Source: JBGTFE01 sp049799955 (lineage in GTDB: Bacteria; Acidobacteriota; Blastocatellia; Pyrinomonadales; Pyrinomonadaceae). Taken from it: 64,000 bases of DNA. Position numbers and translations under genes: made by a program. A model generated the notes under the pieces. It was not told the origin of the DNA and searched no databases. It saw only the letters and a list, made by a program, of their open reading frames with translations. The stretch lies in contig JBARIW010000020.1 in assembly GCA_049799955.1 (NCBI GenBank), positions 11,487 through 75,486 on the forward strand. Reading direction: 5' to 3'. Numbering within the stretch: the first letter of the stretch is position 1; every line of letters starts with the position of its first letter. Shown piece by piece: positions 26,182 to 34,250 of the stretch.

Positions 26182-27597
26182 TCAAGGTTGTGGCGCAAAA
26201 TTCAGATTCCCGACATCTTCGATTATGGTAAAGATTTGGGGCGAGAAGGTCGCGCCTTTTGCCGCAACCTGAATTGTTACGGTTTGTCCTGCCGGGACGT
26301 TTTCGAATTTGAAATAGCCGAACGGATTTATCAGGGCTGTTTTGACAACGCCCGAAGCGTATGTCAGCGAAACGATGGCGCGTTTTGTTGCGCCGCTTCC
26401 GAAAGTTACTCTGCCGGAAATCGAGACGGCGGACGGTGCGGCGTTAAATTCATACGCGCCGATGTCCACAATCGCGCCGGGAAGATTTCCGTTGGCGAAG
26501 CGCGCATAATAACGCTGGTCGAAGCGCAAAGGCGCGTTGCCGTTTGAAGGGTCAACTGCAAGCGTGTTGCTGCCCGCATCGATTGCCGGACTTCCTTCAA
26601 GCAGCGCGTGAGTAGGCGTCGTGCCGCCGTTGTTCGTCGTCAAGCCGCCGAGCATCGGGTTTATGTCTCGTTTATCCGTCGGCTCGTATGTGAATGAAAC
26701 TCCGAAAACCGTCGAATCTCCGGCGGCGTCCCCGACCAGATTATTGCCTGACGATGTCATAAATTGCGAAAAACATGAAATTTCTTTTCCCGCTTCGGCG
26801 TTATTGCCCGCAATGATTGTGTTGGCGAAATTCAGGCTCCCGCCGCTAAAAACCGTAACGCCTCCGCCGCTGGATGCGGTCTTTGTAATTTCTGAGGAAT
26901 TTCCGGTAATTGTTACATTACGAAGAATGTTATTGCCGCTCATGGCAATGCCGCCGCCGTAGCTGCCGCCGGAAACCAGCGTGTTATTGGAAATCGTTGA
27001 ATTGACGATAATCATTGTTCCGGTTCCGTAGTGGACTATGCCGGCGCCGTTAGCCGCCTTATTGCCCGAAATCGTCGAATTTCTGATATTGAGTGTTGCC
27101 CCTTCAAAGTAGACGCCGCCGCCATCAACTGAAACAGGTGAATTGTTTCCCGTAATATTTACCCGTTCCAGAGTTATAACCGTATTGTTTCCAGCGCGAA
27201 TTCCCGCGCCGCCGCCGTTTGAACCGTTTCCGCCGGTCAATTTTAAGTCGGCGATAGTTACCTGAGATTGGTTGCCGATATTAAAGACTCTGTATAAGCC
27301 TCCGCCGTCGATGGTTAAAAGATTTGCGCCGCGCCCGGTAATGGTCAGAGTGTCGTTGCCGGCGGTAACGAGCTGGCTCGACAAAAGGATTGTTTGATTG
27401 TTGAGCGACGGAGCGAAAAAGATTCTATCCGCGCCAGCCGCCGCGTTTGCCGCCGCGATGGCTTCGCGCAGGGAACAGTCGCCAACGGCGCACGTCGGAT
27501 TATTGCGGTCGTCGCTGCGCGTAACGGTAAAATCAGCCGCTGTTGCCGCGTTTGAAAATAAAAAACAAAGTGCGAGTATAAAAATAAATTGGTTCAT
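26182..27597 (-). CDS. CSLREA/choice-of-anchor Q right-handed beta-helix protein, exported
   Basis: 471 residues. Signal peptide 1-20 (LALCFLFSNAATAA), then the CSLREA motif (FTVTRSDDRNNPTCAVGDCSLREAIAAANA). A parallel beta-helix follows with many G(G)xG(I/V) and NxTITGN turns (NSTISGNKAANGAG, NSTISNNTLVSGG). The Q-type anchor region is TTPTHALLEGSPAIDAGSN...FDQR, and a C-terminal carboxypeptidase-regulatory-like Ig module ends it (SGRVTFGSGATKRAIVSL...FGYFKFENVPAGQTV). Such proteins are extracellular, adhesin- or polysaccharide-binding-like. Its promoter must lie in the 315-bp gap shared with the divergent M16 gene. Confidence 0.9.
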   Translation of the reverse strand: MNQFIFILALCFLFSNAATAADFTVTRSDDRNNPTCAVGDCSLREAIAAANAAAGADRIFFAPSLNNQTILLSSQLVTAGNDTLTITGRGANLLTIDGGGLYRVFNIGNQSQVTIADLKLTGGNGSNGGGAGIRAGNNTVITLERVNITGNNSPVSVDGGGVYFEGATLNIRNSTISGNKAANGAGIVHYGTGTMIIVNSTISNNTLVSGGSYGGGIAMSGNNILRNVTITGNSSEITKTASSGGGVTVFSGGSLNFANTIIAGNNAEAGKEISCFSQFMTSSGNNLVGDAAGDSTVFGVSFTYEPTDKRDINPMLGGLTTNNGGTTPTHALLEGSPAIDAGSNTLAVDPSNGNAPLRFDQRYYARFANGNLPGAIVDIGAYEFNAAPSAVSISGRVTFGSGATKRAIVSLTYASGVVKTALINPFGYFKFENVPAGQTVTIQVAAKGATFSPQIFTIIEDVGNLNFAPQP

Positions 27598-27912
27598 TTG
27601 TGTAAAGTTTCTCCGTTTATTAAAAGTTCAACGGGCGATTTCAGCCGGGAAACCGCGTGGGTTTTGAGTTTACACAGAGGTTACAATAAACGAGTTTTAT
27701 TATCAAGAAGTTTTTGAACGGCAAAAAATAAGGATGAATATTCAGGCGGCAAAGTTTCTGCCTGAAATTGGGCGTGAGAATGAATTTCTCATCTAAAGAA
27801 ACAATTTTTACGCGCGAAATTCAGAACCGATTCAATGCTGCATAACTTTTCTGCGTTTTGCTTTTTTTTCTTCAAAATGTTTTCATAAATTTTGTAGATA
27901 TTTATTGATTTT
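27598..27912. other. Divergent intergenic region, no feature recognised
   Basis: 315 bp between the beta-helix gene (-) and the first M16 peptidase gene (+). It should contain both promoters. I see no repeat palindrome, convincing operator or small coding frame. The M16 ATG has no Shine-Dalgarno. Confidence 0.4.
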
Positions 27913-29190
27913 ATGTCGGAAACATTCAAACTCGCTCCATTAGAACTCGAACAATATACACTTGAAAACGGTCTGCGCGTCGTCTTAAATCACGACCCTT
28001 CAGTTCCGGTCGTCGCCGTTACGGTTTATTATGATGTCGGCTCGCGCAACGAGCGCGAAGGTCGTACGGGCTTTGCTCACCTGTTTGAGCATATGATGTT
28101 TCAAGGCTCGGAAAACGTCGGCAAGACCGAGCATTTTCAATACATAATGAAGGCTGGCGGCACGATGAACGGGACGACTTCATCGGAGCGCACCAATTAT
28201 TACCAGACTTTGCCCGCCAACCAGCTTCCGCTCGCGCTCTGGCTCGAATCGGACAGGATGCGGACTCTGGCGGTTACGCAGGCAAATCTCGACAACCAGC
28301 GCGAAGCCGTCAAGGAAGAAAAACGTCTCAGATACGACAACCAGCCTTACGGCGGCATTTTCGATATTCTTAACGAGATGCTTTACAAAAACTTTTCCAA
28401 TTCGCATTCGACAATCGGCTCGATGGAAGATTTGGACGACGCGACGGTCGAAGACGTGCAGGAATTTTTCCGCACATATTACGCGCCGAATAATGCCGTT
28501 ATCGTGATTTCCGGCGCGTTTGAACTCGACGAAGTTAAAAGTTTAATCGACAAATATTTCGCCACGATTCCGAGCCAGCCGAAACCTGCGCCGATTAATG
28601 TCGATGAGCCGGAGGAAATTGCCGAACAATATAAAAAACACGAGGACAAGCTCGCGCCCTTTCCCGCGTTTCTTATCGGCTGGAAAATCCCTGCGCGCCG
28701 CACGCCCGAATTTAACGCTTTATATCTGGCAGGGAAGCTTTTGTATGACGGCGAAAGCTCAAGGCTTTACCAGCGTCTCGTCAAAGGCGAAGAATCCGTG
28801 ATTCAGCTTTTCGGATTTACCGACGAGCGCCGCGGACCTTCCGGCGTCGCCATCGGCGCGATTCCGAAACCCGACCGCGATTTAAGCCGTATCCGCGAAA
28901 CGATTATGTCGCAAATCAACGATTTGGCGACAAACGGTCCGAGCGCGGAAGAAATGCAGAAAATACGAAATCAACTGGTCAACGATTCGGTTCGCGCCCG
29001 CCAATCGTCGATGATGCGCGCGCAGCAAATCTGCGAATACACGCTCTACGACGGCGACCCGCAGATAATAAACACCGAGCTTGAAGAGTTTCTGGCAATC
29101 ACCGGCGAACAGATTAAAAACGCCGCCGGCAAATATCTGAACACGGAAAATCGGGCGCTGTTGGATATCGTTACAGTTGAGAAACAATGA
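27913..29190 (+). CDS. M16 zinc peptidase, catalytic subunit
   Basis: 425 residues. The inverted zinc motif HxxEH is intact (HLFEH, residues 56-60, in RTGFAHLFEHMMFQGSEN), with the distal metal-ligand region in NLDNQREAVKEEKRLRYDNQPYGG. Two M16 half-domains form one half of the peptidase chamber. The C-terminal half lacks the clear R/Y substrate pair, which is instead present in the next gene. The pair is therefore a heterodimeric M16B peptidase, as known for the two-subunit enzymes of Sphingomonas and for mitochondrial processing peptidase. There is no signal peptide, unlike many periplasmic members, suggesting a cytoplasmic location. Confidence 0.93.
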   Translation: MSETFKLAPLELEQYTLENGLRVVLNHDPSVPVVAVTVYYDVGSRNEREGRTGFAHLFEHMMFQGSENVGKTEHFQYIMKAGGTMNGTTSSERTNYYQTLPANQLPLALWLESDRMRTLAVTQANLDNQREAVKEEKRLRYDNQPYGGIFDILNEMLYKNFSNSHSTIGSMEDLDDATVEDVQEFFRTYYAPNNAVIVISGAFELDEVKSLIDKYFATIPSQPKPAPINVDEPEEIAEQYKKHEDKLAPFPAFLIGWKIPARRTPEFNALYLAGKLLYDGESSRLYQRLVKGEESVIQLFGFTDERRGPSGVAIGAIPKPDRDLSRIRETIMSQINDLATNGPSAEEMQKIRNQLVNDSVRARQSSMMRAQQICEYTLYDGDPQIINTELEEFLAITGEQIKNAAGKYLNTENRALLDIVTVEKQ

Positions 29191-29193
29191 TTT

Positions 29194-29271
29194 CACCACA
29201 GAGACACAGAGACACAGAGATTTTTTAAATCATTTTTGTTTTTCTCTGTGTCTCTGTGTCTCTGTGGTTCA
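29194..29271. repeat. Iterated CACAGAGA/TCTCTGTG palindrome
   Basis: CACCACAGAGACACAGAGAC is mirrored by TCTCTGTGTCTCTGTGTCTC and GTGG. It sits between the two M16 genes of one operon. Related arms are at 38090, 46872 and 55068. Confidence 0.88.
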
Positions 29272-29282
29272 ATTTTTTTATT

Positions 29283-30995
29283 ATGAATGAAGAAGAATTT
29301 CGCAAAACCGCGCCTGCGCCGCTCGCGCCTGTTCCTTTTAATATTCCGCAGCCGTTTGAAACCGAATTATCAAACGGGTTGAAAGTAGTTGTTTTTGAAG
29401 ACAAACGCCTGCCGATTGTCAGCTTTCGTCTCGCTTTTCGCGTCGGCGAAGCCAGCGACGCGCCGGACGACACCGGGCTGACTTCGGCAACGGTTTCGAT
29501 GCTCACCGAGGGAACCGTAAATCGTTTGAGCAAACAGCTTGCAGAAGAAATCGAGCGTCTCGGCGCGCATCTTTCGGCAAGCTCAAACTCGGACAATATC
29601 GTCGTTTCCGCTTCGACTTTGACGTTTTACGGCTCGGATATTTTAAATCTTCTGGCTGAAGTGGTTTTGAAGCCGACTTTTCCCGAAAGCGAGCTTAATC
29701 TCTACAAACAAAACACTCTGGAAAATCTGAAATTTCAGCGCTCACAGCCGAATTTTCTGGCTGACGAGCAAATTTCAAGAATTCTATACGGCGAACATCC
29801 GTATCATGTCGCCGCTCCTTCGCCGGAAAATATTGAAAATATAACGAGAGAAAAACTGATTGATTTGCATTCGAAACGCTTTGTCCCGAACGTGGCGACG
29901 CTAATCGTCGTCGGCGATGTCGGGCGCGATGAAATTCTCAGGGAAATCGAAGAAAAACTCGGCGGCTGGCAGCCGGGAAATACTGACGAAATCGAATTTC
30001 CGACTCCGCCCGAACGCGCGCAGACGACTTTAACAATCGTTGACCGTCCCGGTTCAGCGCAGTCGAACATCGTCATTTCAAATATGGCGATAAACCGCAA
30101 CAGCGACGATTATTTTGCGTTTCTCGTGATGAATCAGGTTCTCGGCGCGGGCGCGTCTTCAAGACTTTTTATGAATCTTCGCGAAGAAAAAGGCTACACT
30201 TACGGCGCGTATTCGAGTCTCGACGCGCGCCGTCTGGCAGGCTCGTTCGAAGCGACTTCGGAAGTTCGCTCGGCTGTTACGGGCGATTCTCTGAAAGAAT
30301 TTTTCTATGAGCTTAATCGCATCCGTGACGAAAAAGTTTTGGAACAGGAATTAACCGACGCGAAAAACTTTCTGACCGGAGTTTTCCCGATTCGCGCCGA
30401 AACGCAGGAAGGCTTGACGAATCTGATTGTCTCGCAGAAGCTTTACAATCTGCCCAACGACTATTTGCAGACTTATCGCGACAAAATCAATGAAATTACG
30501 CTCGAAGACATCGAGCGCGTGGCGAAAAAATATATCACACCGGAAAAAATCGCCGTTGTTATCGTCGGCGATGCCGAAAATATTCTCGAACAGGTTAAAT
30601 ACGTTACGCCTTTTATCGAAATTTTCGATACGGAAGGAAATCGGCAGGATATTGAAAAATACGGAAAACCGGCTGAAGAAGCGACGGTTGATGTAACCGG
30701 AAACTGGAATTTAAGTGTCGAAGCGATGGGACAGCCTTTATCAGTAAATTTGGTTTTAGAGCAGGTTGACGGCAAAGTTTCCGGTTCGCTCAATTCGCCG
30801 CTCGGAAACGGTGAAATCTCCAATGGGAAAGTCGCCGGAAATATATTTTCTGCAACTGCAACAAGCGAATTTCAAGGACAAAATCTTGAGTTAAACATTA
30901 ACGGCACGATTAAAGAAGAAAAAATGGAAGGTCAGATTACCGCGCCGATGATTCCTGTGCCGCTCGATTTTACCGGGACACGGGAAAAGAATTAG
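29283..30995 (+). CDS. M16 peptidase-like subunit without zinc motif, with C-terminal extra domain
   Basis: 570 residues from ATG; the longer frame begins inside the upstream palindrome. The M16 fold is clear (LSNGLKVVVFEDKRLPIVSFRLAFRVGEA), but the HxxEH position reads DTGLTSATVSML, so it cannot bind zinc. The substrate-binding R/Y pair is present (SSRLFMNLREEKGYTYGAYS). It is thus the partner of the preceding active subunit. Residues about 470-570 form an extra beta-rich domain (VTGNWNLSVEAMGQPLSVNLVLEQVDGKVSGSL..) like that added to several acidobacterial hydrolases. The stop codon (TAG) is inside a repeat palindrome. Confidence 0.9.
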   Translation: MNEEEFRKTAPAPLAPVPFNIPQPFETELSNGLKVVVFEDKRLPIVSFRLAFRVGEASDAPDDTGLTSATVSMLTEGTVNRLSKQLAEEIERLGAHLSASSNSDNIVVSASTLTFYGSDILNLLAEVVLKPTFPESELNLYKQNTLENLKFQRSQPNFLADEQISRILYGEHPYHVAAPSPENIENITREKLIDLHSKRFVPNVATLIVVGDVGRDEILREIEEKLGGWQPGNTDEIEFPTPPERAQTTLTIVDRPGSAQSNIVISNMAINRNSDDYFAFLVMNQVLGAGASSRLFMNLREEKGYTYGAYSSLDARRLAGSFEATSEVRSAVTGDSLKEFFYELNRIRDEKVLEQELTDAKNFLTGVFPIRAETQEGLTNLIVSQKLYNLPNDYLQTYRDKINEITLEDIERVAKKYITPEKIAVVIVGDAENILEQVKYVTPFIEIFDTEGNRQDIEKYGKPAEEATVDVTGNWNLSVEAMGQPLSVNLVLEQVDGKVSGSLNSPLGNGEISNGKVAGNIFSATATSEFQGQNLELNINGTIKEEKMEGQITAPMIPVPLDFTGTREKN

Positions 30996-31089
30996 CCACG
31001 AACAAACATGAAAGAACACGAAATAAGAAAAAACCAATTATAAATTTTCTTCTTATTTCGTGTATTTTTGTGTTTGTTCGTGGCTAATT
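30991..31089. repeat. Iterated palindrome, CCACGAACA/GAACACGAA words (copy 2)
   Basis: ATTAGCCACGAACAAACATG and the inverse TTTGTTCGTGGCTAATTC. It is nearly identical in its arms to 1728-1826 but has a different core, and lies between convergent genes. Confidence 0.88.
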
Positions 31090-31090
31090 C

Positions 31091-31489
31091 TTATTCAGCC
31101 GCGAATTGAATAACTGAAAATGTCGCGCCTGCCGGGTCGTTGACTACTGAAATGCGCCCGACATTTGCCGCATCGAACGGCGGAACGCAGACGCCGCCGC
31201 CGAACTGTTTGATTTTCTCGACGATTTCGTCAATATTATCAACCGCGATATAGGTCATCCAATGCGAAGGCGGAAGCGGGTCGCCCCAATCTTTAGTCAT
31301 TTGCATAATGCCGCCGATTGCTTTTCCTTCAACGTGGATTTCGGGATATTCAATCGGATGCGCGAGCTTGCTTTGTTCAATCTCCCAACCGAGAAGCCCT
31401 TCGTAAAACTCTTTCGCTTTGCCTGAATCGTTCGTCGTCAATTCGCGCCAGCAAATTTCTCCGTGTTTCGGTTTCTTAAATTCAGCCAT
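31091..31489 (-). CDS. VOC-superfamily (glyoxalase-like) protein, second of tandem pair
   Basis: 132 residues: a two-module vicinal-oxygen-chelate fold with FYEGLLGWEI (first module) and YIAVDNIDEIVEKIKQFGGGV, ISVVNDPAGATFSVIQF (second). Members include glyoxalases, dioxygenases and resistance proteins; metal ligands are not clearly conserved here, so the reaction cannot be named. The gene overlaps the stop codon of the preceding paralogue by one base (TAATG), so it is translationally coupled. The two proteins share the same layout and the motif KHGE(I/F)CW, showing an old tandem duplication. Confidence 0.85.
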   Translation of the reverse strand: MAEFKKPKHGEICWRELTTNDSGKAKEFYEGLLGWEIEQSKLAHPIEYPEIHVEGKAIGGIMQMTKDWGDPLPPSHWMTYIAVDNIDEIVEKIKQFGGGVCVPPFDAANVGRISVVNDPAGATFSVIQFAAE

Positions 31490-31917
31490 TATTTTCCACC
31501 TCCTAAAGTAATTATCGAAAAGCGCGCGCCCGTCGGGTCTTCAACCGCGCAAAAACGCCCGACATTCGGAATATCCATCGGCGGAACGACGATTTTTCCG
31601 CCTAAATCGAAGGCTTTGCCCGCCGCGTCGTCAACGTCGTCAACGGCGATATAGTTTGTAAAATGCGGCGGCGGAATCGTGCCTCCGCACATTTCGGCGG
31701 TCGGCTCATACATTCCGCCGCCGCGCGATGTTTCATCCGCACCGAATTCCAGATACTGCATATTCGTATCCGAATTATCGCTCTGATGAAAGTGCCAACC
31801 GAAAACTTCGGTGTAAAAAGTTTTGCTTGCCTCAAGATTTGCGGTTGCAATCTCCGTCCAGCAAAATTCGCCGTGTTTCGGTAAAGTCATTTTTTCTGCT
31901 GTTCCATGTTCTGACAT
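31489..31917 (-). CDS. VOC-superfamily (glyoxalase-like) protein, first of tandem pair
   Basis: 142 residues. LPKHGEFCWTEIATANLEASKTFYTEVFGWHFHQSD begins the first VOC module; YIAVDDVDDAAGKAFDLGGKIVVPPMDIPNVGRFCAVEDPTGARFSII is the second. The Gly-rich loop SRGGGMYEPTAEM lies between. The start is well supported by AAGGAG nine bases upstream. It may form a heterodimer with the product of the overlapping next gene. The reaction is unknown; related proteins are often annotated as hydroxylases or lactoylglutathione-lyase-like without evidence. Confidence 0.87.
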   Translation of the reverse strand: MSEHGTAEKMTLPKHGEFCWTEIATANLEASKTFYTEVFGWHFHQSDNSDTNMQYLEFGADETSRGGGMYEPTAEMCGGTIPPPHFTNYIAVDDVDDAAGKAFDLGGKIVVPPMDIPNVGRFCAVEDPTGARFSIITLGGGK

Positions 31918-31990
31918 TTTTTCTATCTCCTTAAAATTTAAAATAACGAAATTAGGGTACTGCAGAGAATTTTTTGTAGGAAAATTGAGT

Positions 31991-32112
31991 GAGGTTTTGA
32001 GCCGCGAAGTGAGGTAGTTACTGGCTTTTGGAGAAAGCTGGACGGTTTTCGCGACTCAAAACTCTTGGTTCAGGTTTGCAGATTGTGAAAGGTTTCCCCG
32101 TCTGCAAACCTG
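31991..32112 (-). other. Two-hairpin structured element, possible 3' UTR/leader RNA or terminator
   Basis: A perfect 12-bp stem (CAGGTTTGCAGA with TCTGCAAACCTG at 32071-32082 and 32101-32112) stands beside a second, longer stem (31991-32008 with 32048-32064: GAGGTTTTGAGCCGCGAA against TTCGCGACTCAAAACTC) that encloses a small inner stem. It lies between the Rad52-like gene and the VOC pair. It is not built from tandem words like the other palindromes. Confidence 0.5.
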
Positions 32113-32135
32113 AGATTTGTTTGGTGAGGTGAAAT

Positions 32136-33419
32136 TTATCCGGCGCGGCGCATTGGCGTTACTGCCGAATTTTCGTTTTGCATATCCTGAAGATGCTGAA
32201 TCAGAGCCGAAGCCGCTTTTTTCGAAAGCTCGTCGGTTTTGCACTGCATCAGGTTGTTGCATTCTTCATCCGGGTCAGCCCCGATTTCGCGTGCGATGGC
32301 GCGAATCATCCCGAGCTGCTTTGCCGTAACTAAATCCGAAAGCGATTTTGCAATCGGATTTGAAGGCACTTCGCCGCTGTTATTGTATTGCGTCTGAACC
32401 GGAACCGCGCCGTCGCGCTCGATTGTGTCCGATTCTTTTTTGTATAAGTCGCGGGCGATTCCGAATTTCACGGCGGCGCGTTTGAGCGCGTCGTGCTCGG
32501 CTTTTTTGATTCCGAGTTCGGAATTGGCAACGCCTGTTCCAATGCCTTCGCGCGTTACGTCGTCAATCGTAATTGCGACCGTAACGGTGAAAATATCGCC
32601 GATTTGACGAATATCTTTGACCGAATGCGACCAGTTCGGCGCAGTTTCGTCGAGAATGTCGGCGACGGTGTGCCATTCGACATAATCGACAAAATGCGTG
32701 TTGCCGTTGCGGTCGCGCCAGCCTTCGCGCTGTTTGACCAGTTCAGGGTCAACGTTTTTTCTTAATTCTTTCAATGTCGATGTAAAATTCAAAACATTAT
32801 TTGCGTTTTCCGTCGTTTCCTCGTCAGAAACAAACGGCATTTCTTTCGTATTTACTTGTTTCATTTCTTTTTTTCCTTTCGTATTTTTAAGTGAAACGAA
32901 TTCGGCTTCGACTGTTTCGACTAGTCCATCTGTCGAAACATCCGCCAAATCTGCTTCGTGCTTCTGTTCGCCGCGCGCGGACATCTCGATTTTGGATTTT
33001 GGATTTTGGATTTTGGATTCGTTTTCAAATCCGCGTTCCGCATTCCGCATTCCCAAATCATCACGCGACTCAGTTTCGCTTTTGTCATTTGAAACAACTT
33101 CGATTTCGGTCGTAACCATAATCGGTTCTTTCGTTACGGATTCGGTATTTTTTGCGACCAGAGCGTGTTTCACCGCCAATATATGCTCGCATCGAAACGC
33201 CGAATCGCTGACAGCAGCTTCTTCAAACTCCAAACAATTGCAACGAATTCGACCCATCTCGTTGCGCCAGACTTCATAAGAAGTTTGTCTGCCGCGCAAA
33301 GAAGGCGTCGAAACGCGGAATTTGTCGCCTTCACGGTTGACAAGTCCCATCGCTGCAATCGATTTGGCTCTTTTTTCACGTTTTTCCGAAGTATTTTTTT
33401 CTACTGCTATTGCTGTCAT
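32136..33419 (-). CDS. Rad52-type single-strand annealing protein fused to a SWIM zinc finger
   Basis: 427 residues. The N-terminal SWIM finger has Cys60-x-Cys62 and Cys77-x-His79 (IRCNCLEF....FRCEHIL). A charged linker (about 90-210) contains repeat-derived segments. The Rad52/DdrA-like core is at about 215-320: LKELRKNVDPELVKQREGW, a YVEWHTVADILDE strand-turn, and the diagnostic GVANSELGIKKAEHDALKRAAVKFGIARDLY. A C-terminal helical domain follows (TAKQLGMIRAIAREIGADPDEE...ALIQHLQ). Rad52-family proteins anneal complementary single strands in repair or phage recombination. The start has an ideal AAGGAG. It is divergent from an XRE repressor, so regulated expression is likely. Confidence 0.85.
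   Translation of the reverse strand: MTAIAVEKNTSEKREKRAKSIAAMGLVNREGDKFRVSTPSLRGRQTSYEVWRNEMGRIRCNCLEFEEAAVSDSAFRCEHILAVKHALVAKNTESVTKEPIMVTTEIEVVSNDKSETESRDDLGMRNAERGFENESKIQNPKSKIEMSARGEQKHEADLADVSTDGLVETVEAEFVSLKNTKGKKEMKQVNTKEMPFVSDEETTENANNVLNFTSTLKELRKNVDPELVKQREGWRDRNGNTHFVDYVEWHTVADILDETAPNWSHSVKDIRQIGDIFTVTVAITIDDVTREGIGTGVANSELGIKKAEHDALKRAAVKFGIARDLYKKESDTIERDGAVPVQTQYNNSGEVPSNPIAKSLSDLVTAKQLGMIRAIAREIGADPDEECNNLMQCKTDELSKKAASALIQHLQDMQNENSAVTPMRRAG
32988..33056 (-). repeat. Two tandem-word arrays inside the Rad52-like linker
   Basis: TTTTGGA words repeated about four times (32988-33020) encode SKIQNPKSKIE; CCGCATT words (33030-33056) encode MRNAERGF. Both are in frame and lie in the disordered linker between the SWIM and annealing domains. 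Confidence 0.75.
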
Positions 33420-33445
33420 TTCTTCTCCTTAAACTCAGGTAAATT

Positions 33446-33451
33446 ATTATA
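33446..33451 (-). promoter_or_regulatory. Candidate -10 box for the Rad52-like gene
   Basis: TATAAT on the minus strand, 26 bases before the ATG, with the AAGGAG ribosome binding site between. No convincing -35 is seen, which would suit an activated or tightly repressed promoter. Confidence 0.4.
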
Positions 33452-33486
33452 ATTTCAACTCTTTACCTACTGATGAATATACGTTC

Positions 33487-33502
33487 GTTTCATCTATGAA
33501 AC
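33487..33502. promoter_or_regulatory. Palindromic operator candidate GTTTCAT-CT-ATGAAAC
   Basis: A perfect 7-bp inverted repeat with a 2-bp centre in the divergent gap between the Rad52-like and XRE genes. A related imperfect element follows (GCGTGAAACGC at 33532). A dimeric XRE repressor would fit such a site. Confidence 0.55.
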
Positions 33503-33656
33503 ATTGTATCAGACAAATTTATTTGTTGCAAGCGTGAAACGCAGTGTTGCATCTAAAATAATTTTGTGTTAGATTCATTTTGGTTAGGACGGAAGGCGAA
33601 GGCAATTTAGAGAAAAGTTTTCGTCAACTTAAATTGAGAATTGGAGAAAAATTATT

Positions 33657-34052
33657 ATGGCTTACAAAAACGAAAGTCTAATCAATACGGTCGAACTCGG
33701 ACGCGCCATCAAGCGCCGCCGCGAAGAATTAAATCTTAGTCTGCGCGACGTGACGGACGTAACAAACGTTTCAGCTTCGACGCTTTCGCGCATCGAAAAC
33801 GGAACGGGCAAACCCGACGCCGACAACATTGCGCGTCTGACGAGCTGGCTCAATATGCCGGTTGACCGCGTGATGAAAAAATCGGGCGACAGCGAGAATG
33901 TCGAAGCGGTAGTTTATTATCCGCACGAAGCGACGCCGGAAATTGTCGAAGCGCACCTTCGCGCTGACAAGAACTTAACGCCCGAAACGGCGAAGGCTTT
34001 ATCAGAGCTTTTCCGCGTGGCTTACGACCAGTTCAGCAAGTCGGGAAAATAA
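33657..34052 (+). CDS. XRE-family HTH repressor
   Basis: 131 residues. The N-terminal Cro/CI-type helix-turn-helix is at about 12-66 (LGRAIKRRREELNLSLRDVTDVTNVSASTLSRIENGTGKPDADNIARLTSWL). The C-terminal part (PEIVEAHLRADKNLTPETAKALSELFRVAYDQF) is a short helical dimerisation-type domain without a LexA-type autoprotease Ser/Lys dyad. It is divergent from the Rad52-like gene with a palindrome between, so it probably controls both. Its size and setting recall DdrO, the XRE repressor of DNA-repair genes in Deinococcus, but the sequence similarity I can see is limited to the general HTH class. GGAG lies nine bases before ATG. Confidence 0.9.
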   Translation: MAYKNESLINTVELGRAIKRRREELNLSLRDVTDVTNVSASTLSRIENGTGKPDADNIARLTSWLNMPVDRVMKKSGDSENVEAVVYYPHEATPEIVEAHLRADKNLTPETAKALSELFRVAYDQFSKSGK

Positions 34053-34250
34053 AAGAGGCATGAAAATTGCTGGCTATAAAACAGTTTGAATTATCCGGCA
34101 GTATCCTAATTTGTAGCGTAGTGAAAATAAATGTTCCTGTTTTTGTCGTTTTGTCGCGTTACTATATAGGTTGAAATAATTAATACCAATTTAAGCGGTC
34201 AGTTGCTTGAGGTTTAAGCGCAGTGTTTGAAATCGATACGAAATAAATTT

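Noticed and set aside
26078..26272. Possible small precursor peptide after the subtilase (MHCAVSDSSTG...)
   Set aside because: No ribosome binding site, and its second half overlaps the beta-helix gene on the other strand; no leader-core pattern or repeats of Cys/Ser/Thr.
32136..34052. Prophage remnant around the annealing protein and XRE repressor
   Set aside because: No integrase, terminase, structural or lysis genes and no attachment-site repeats are seen on either side.
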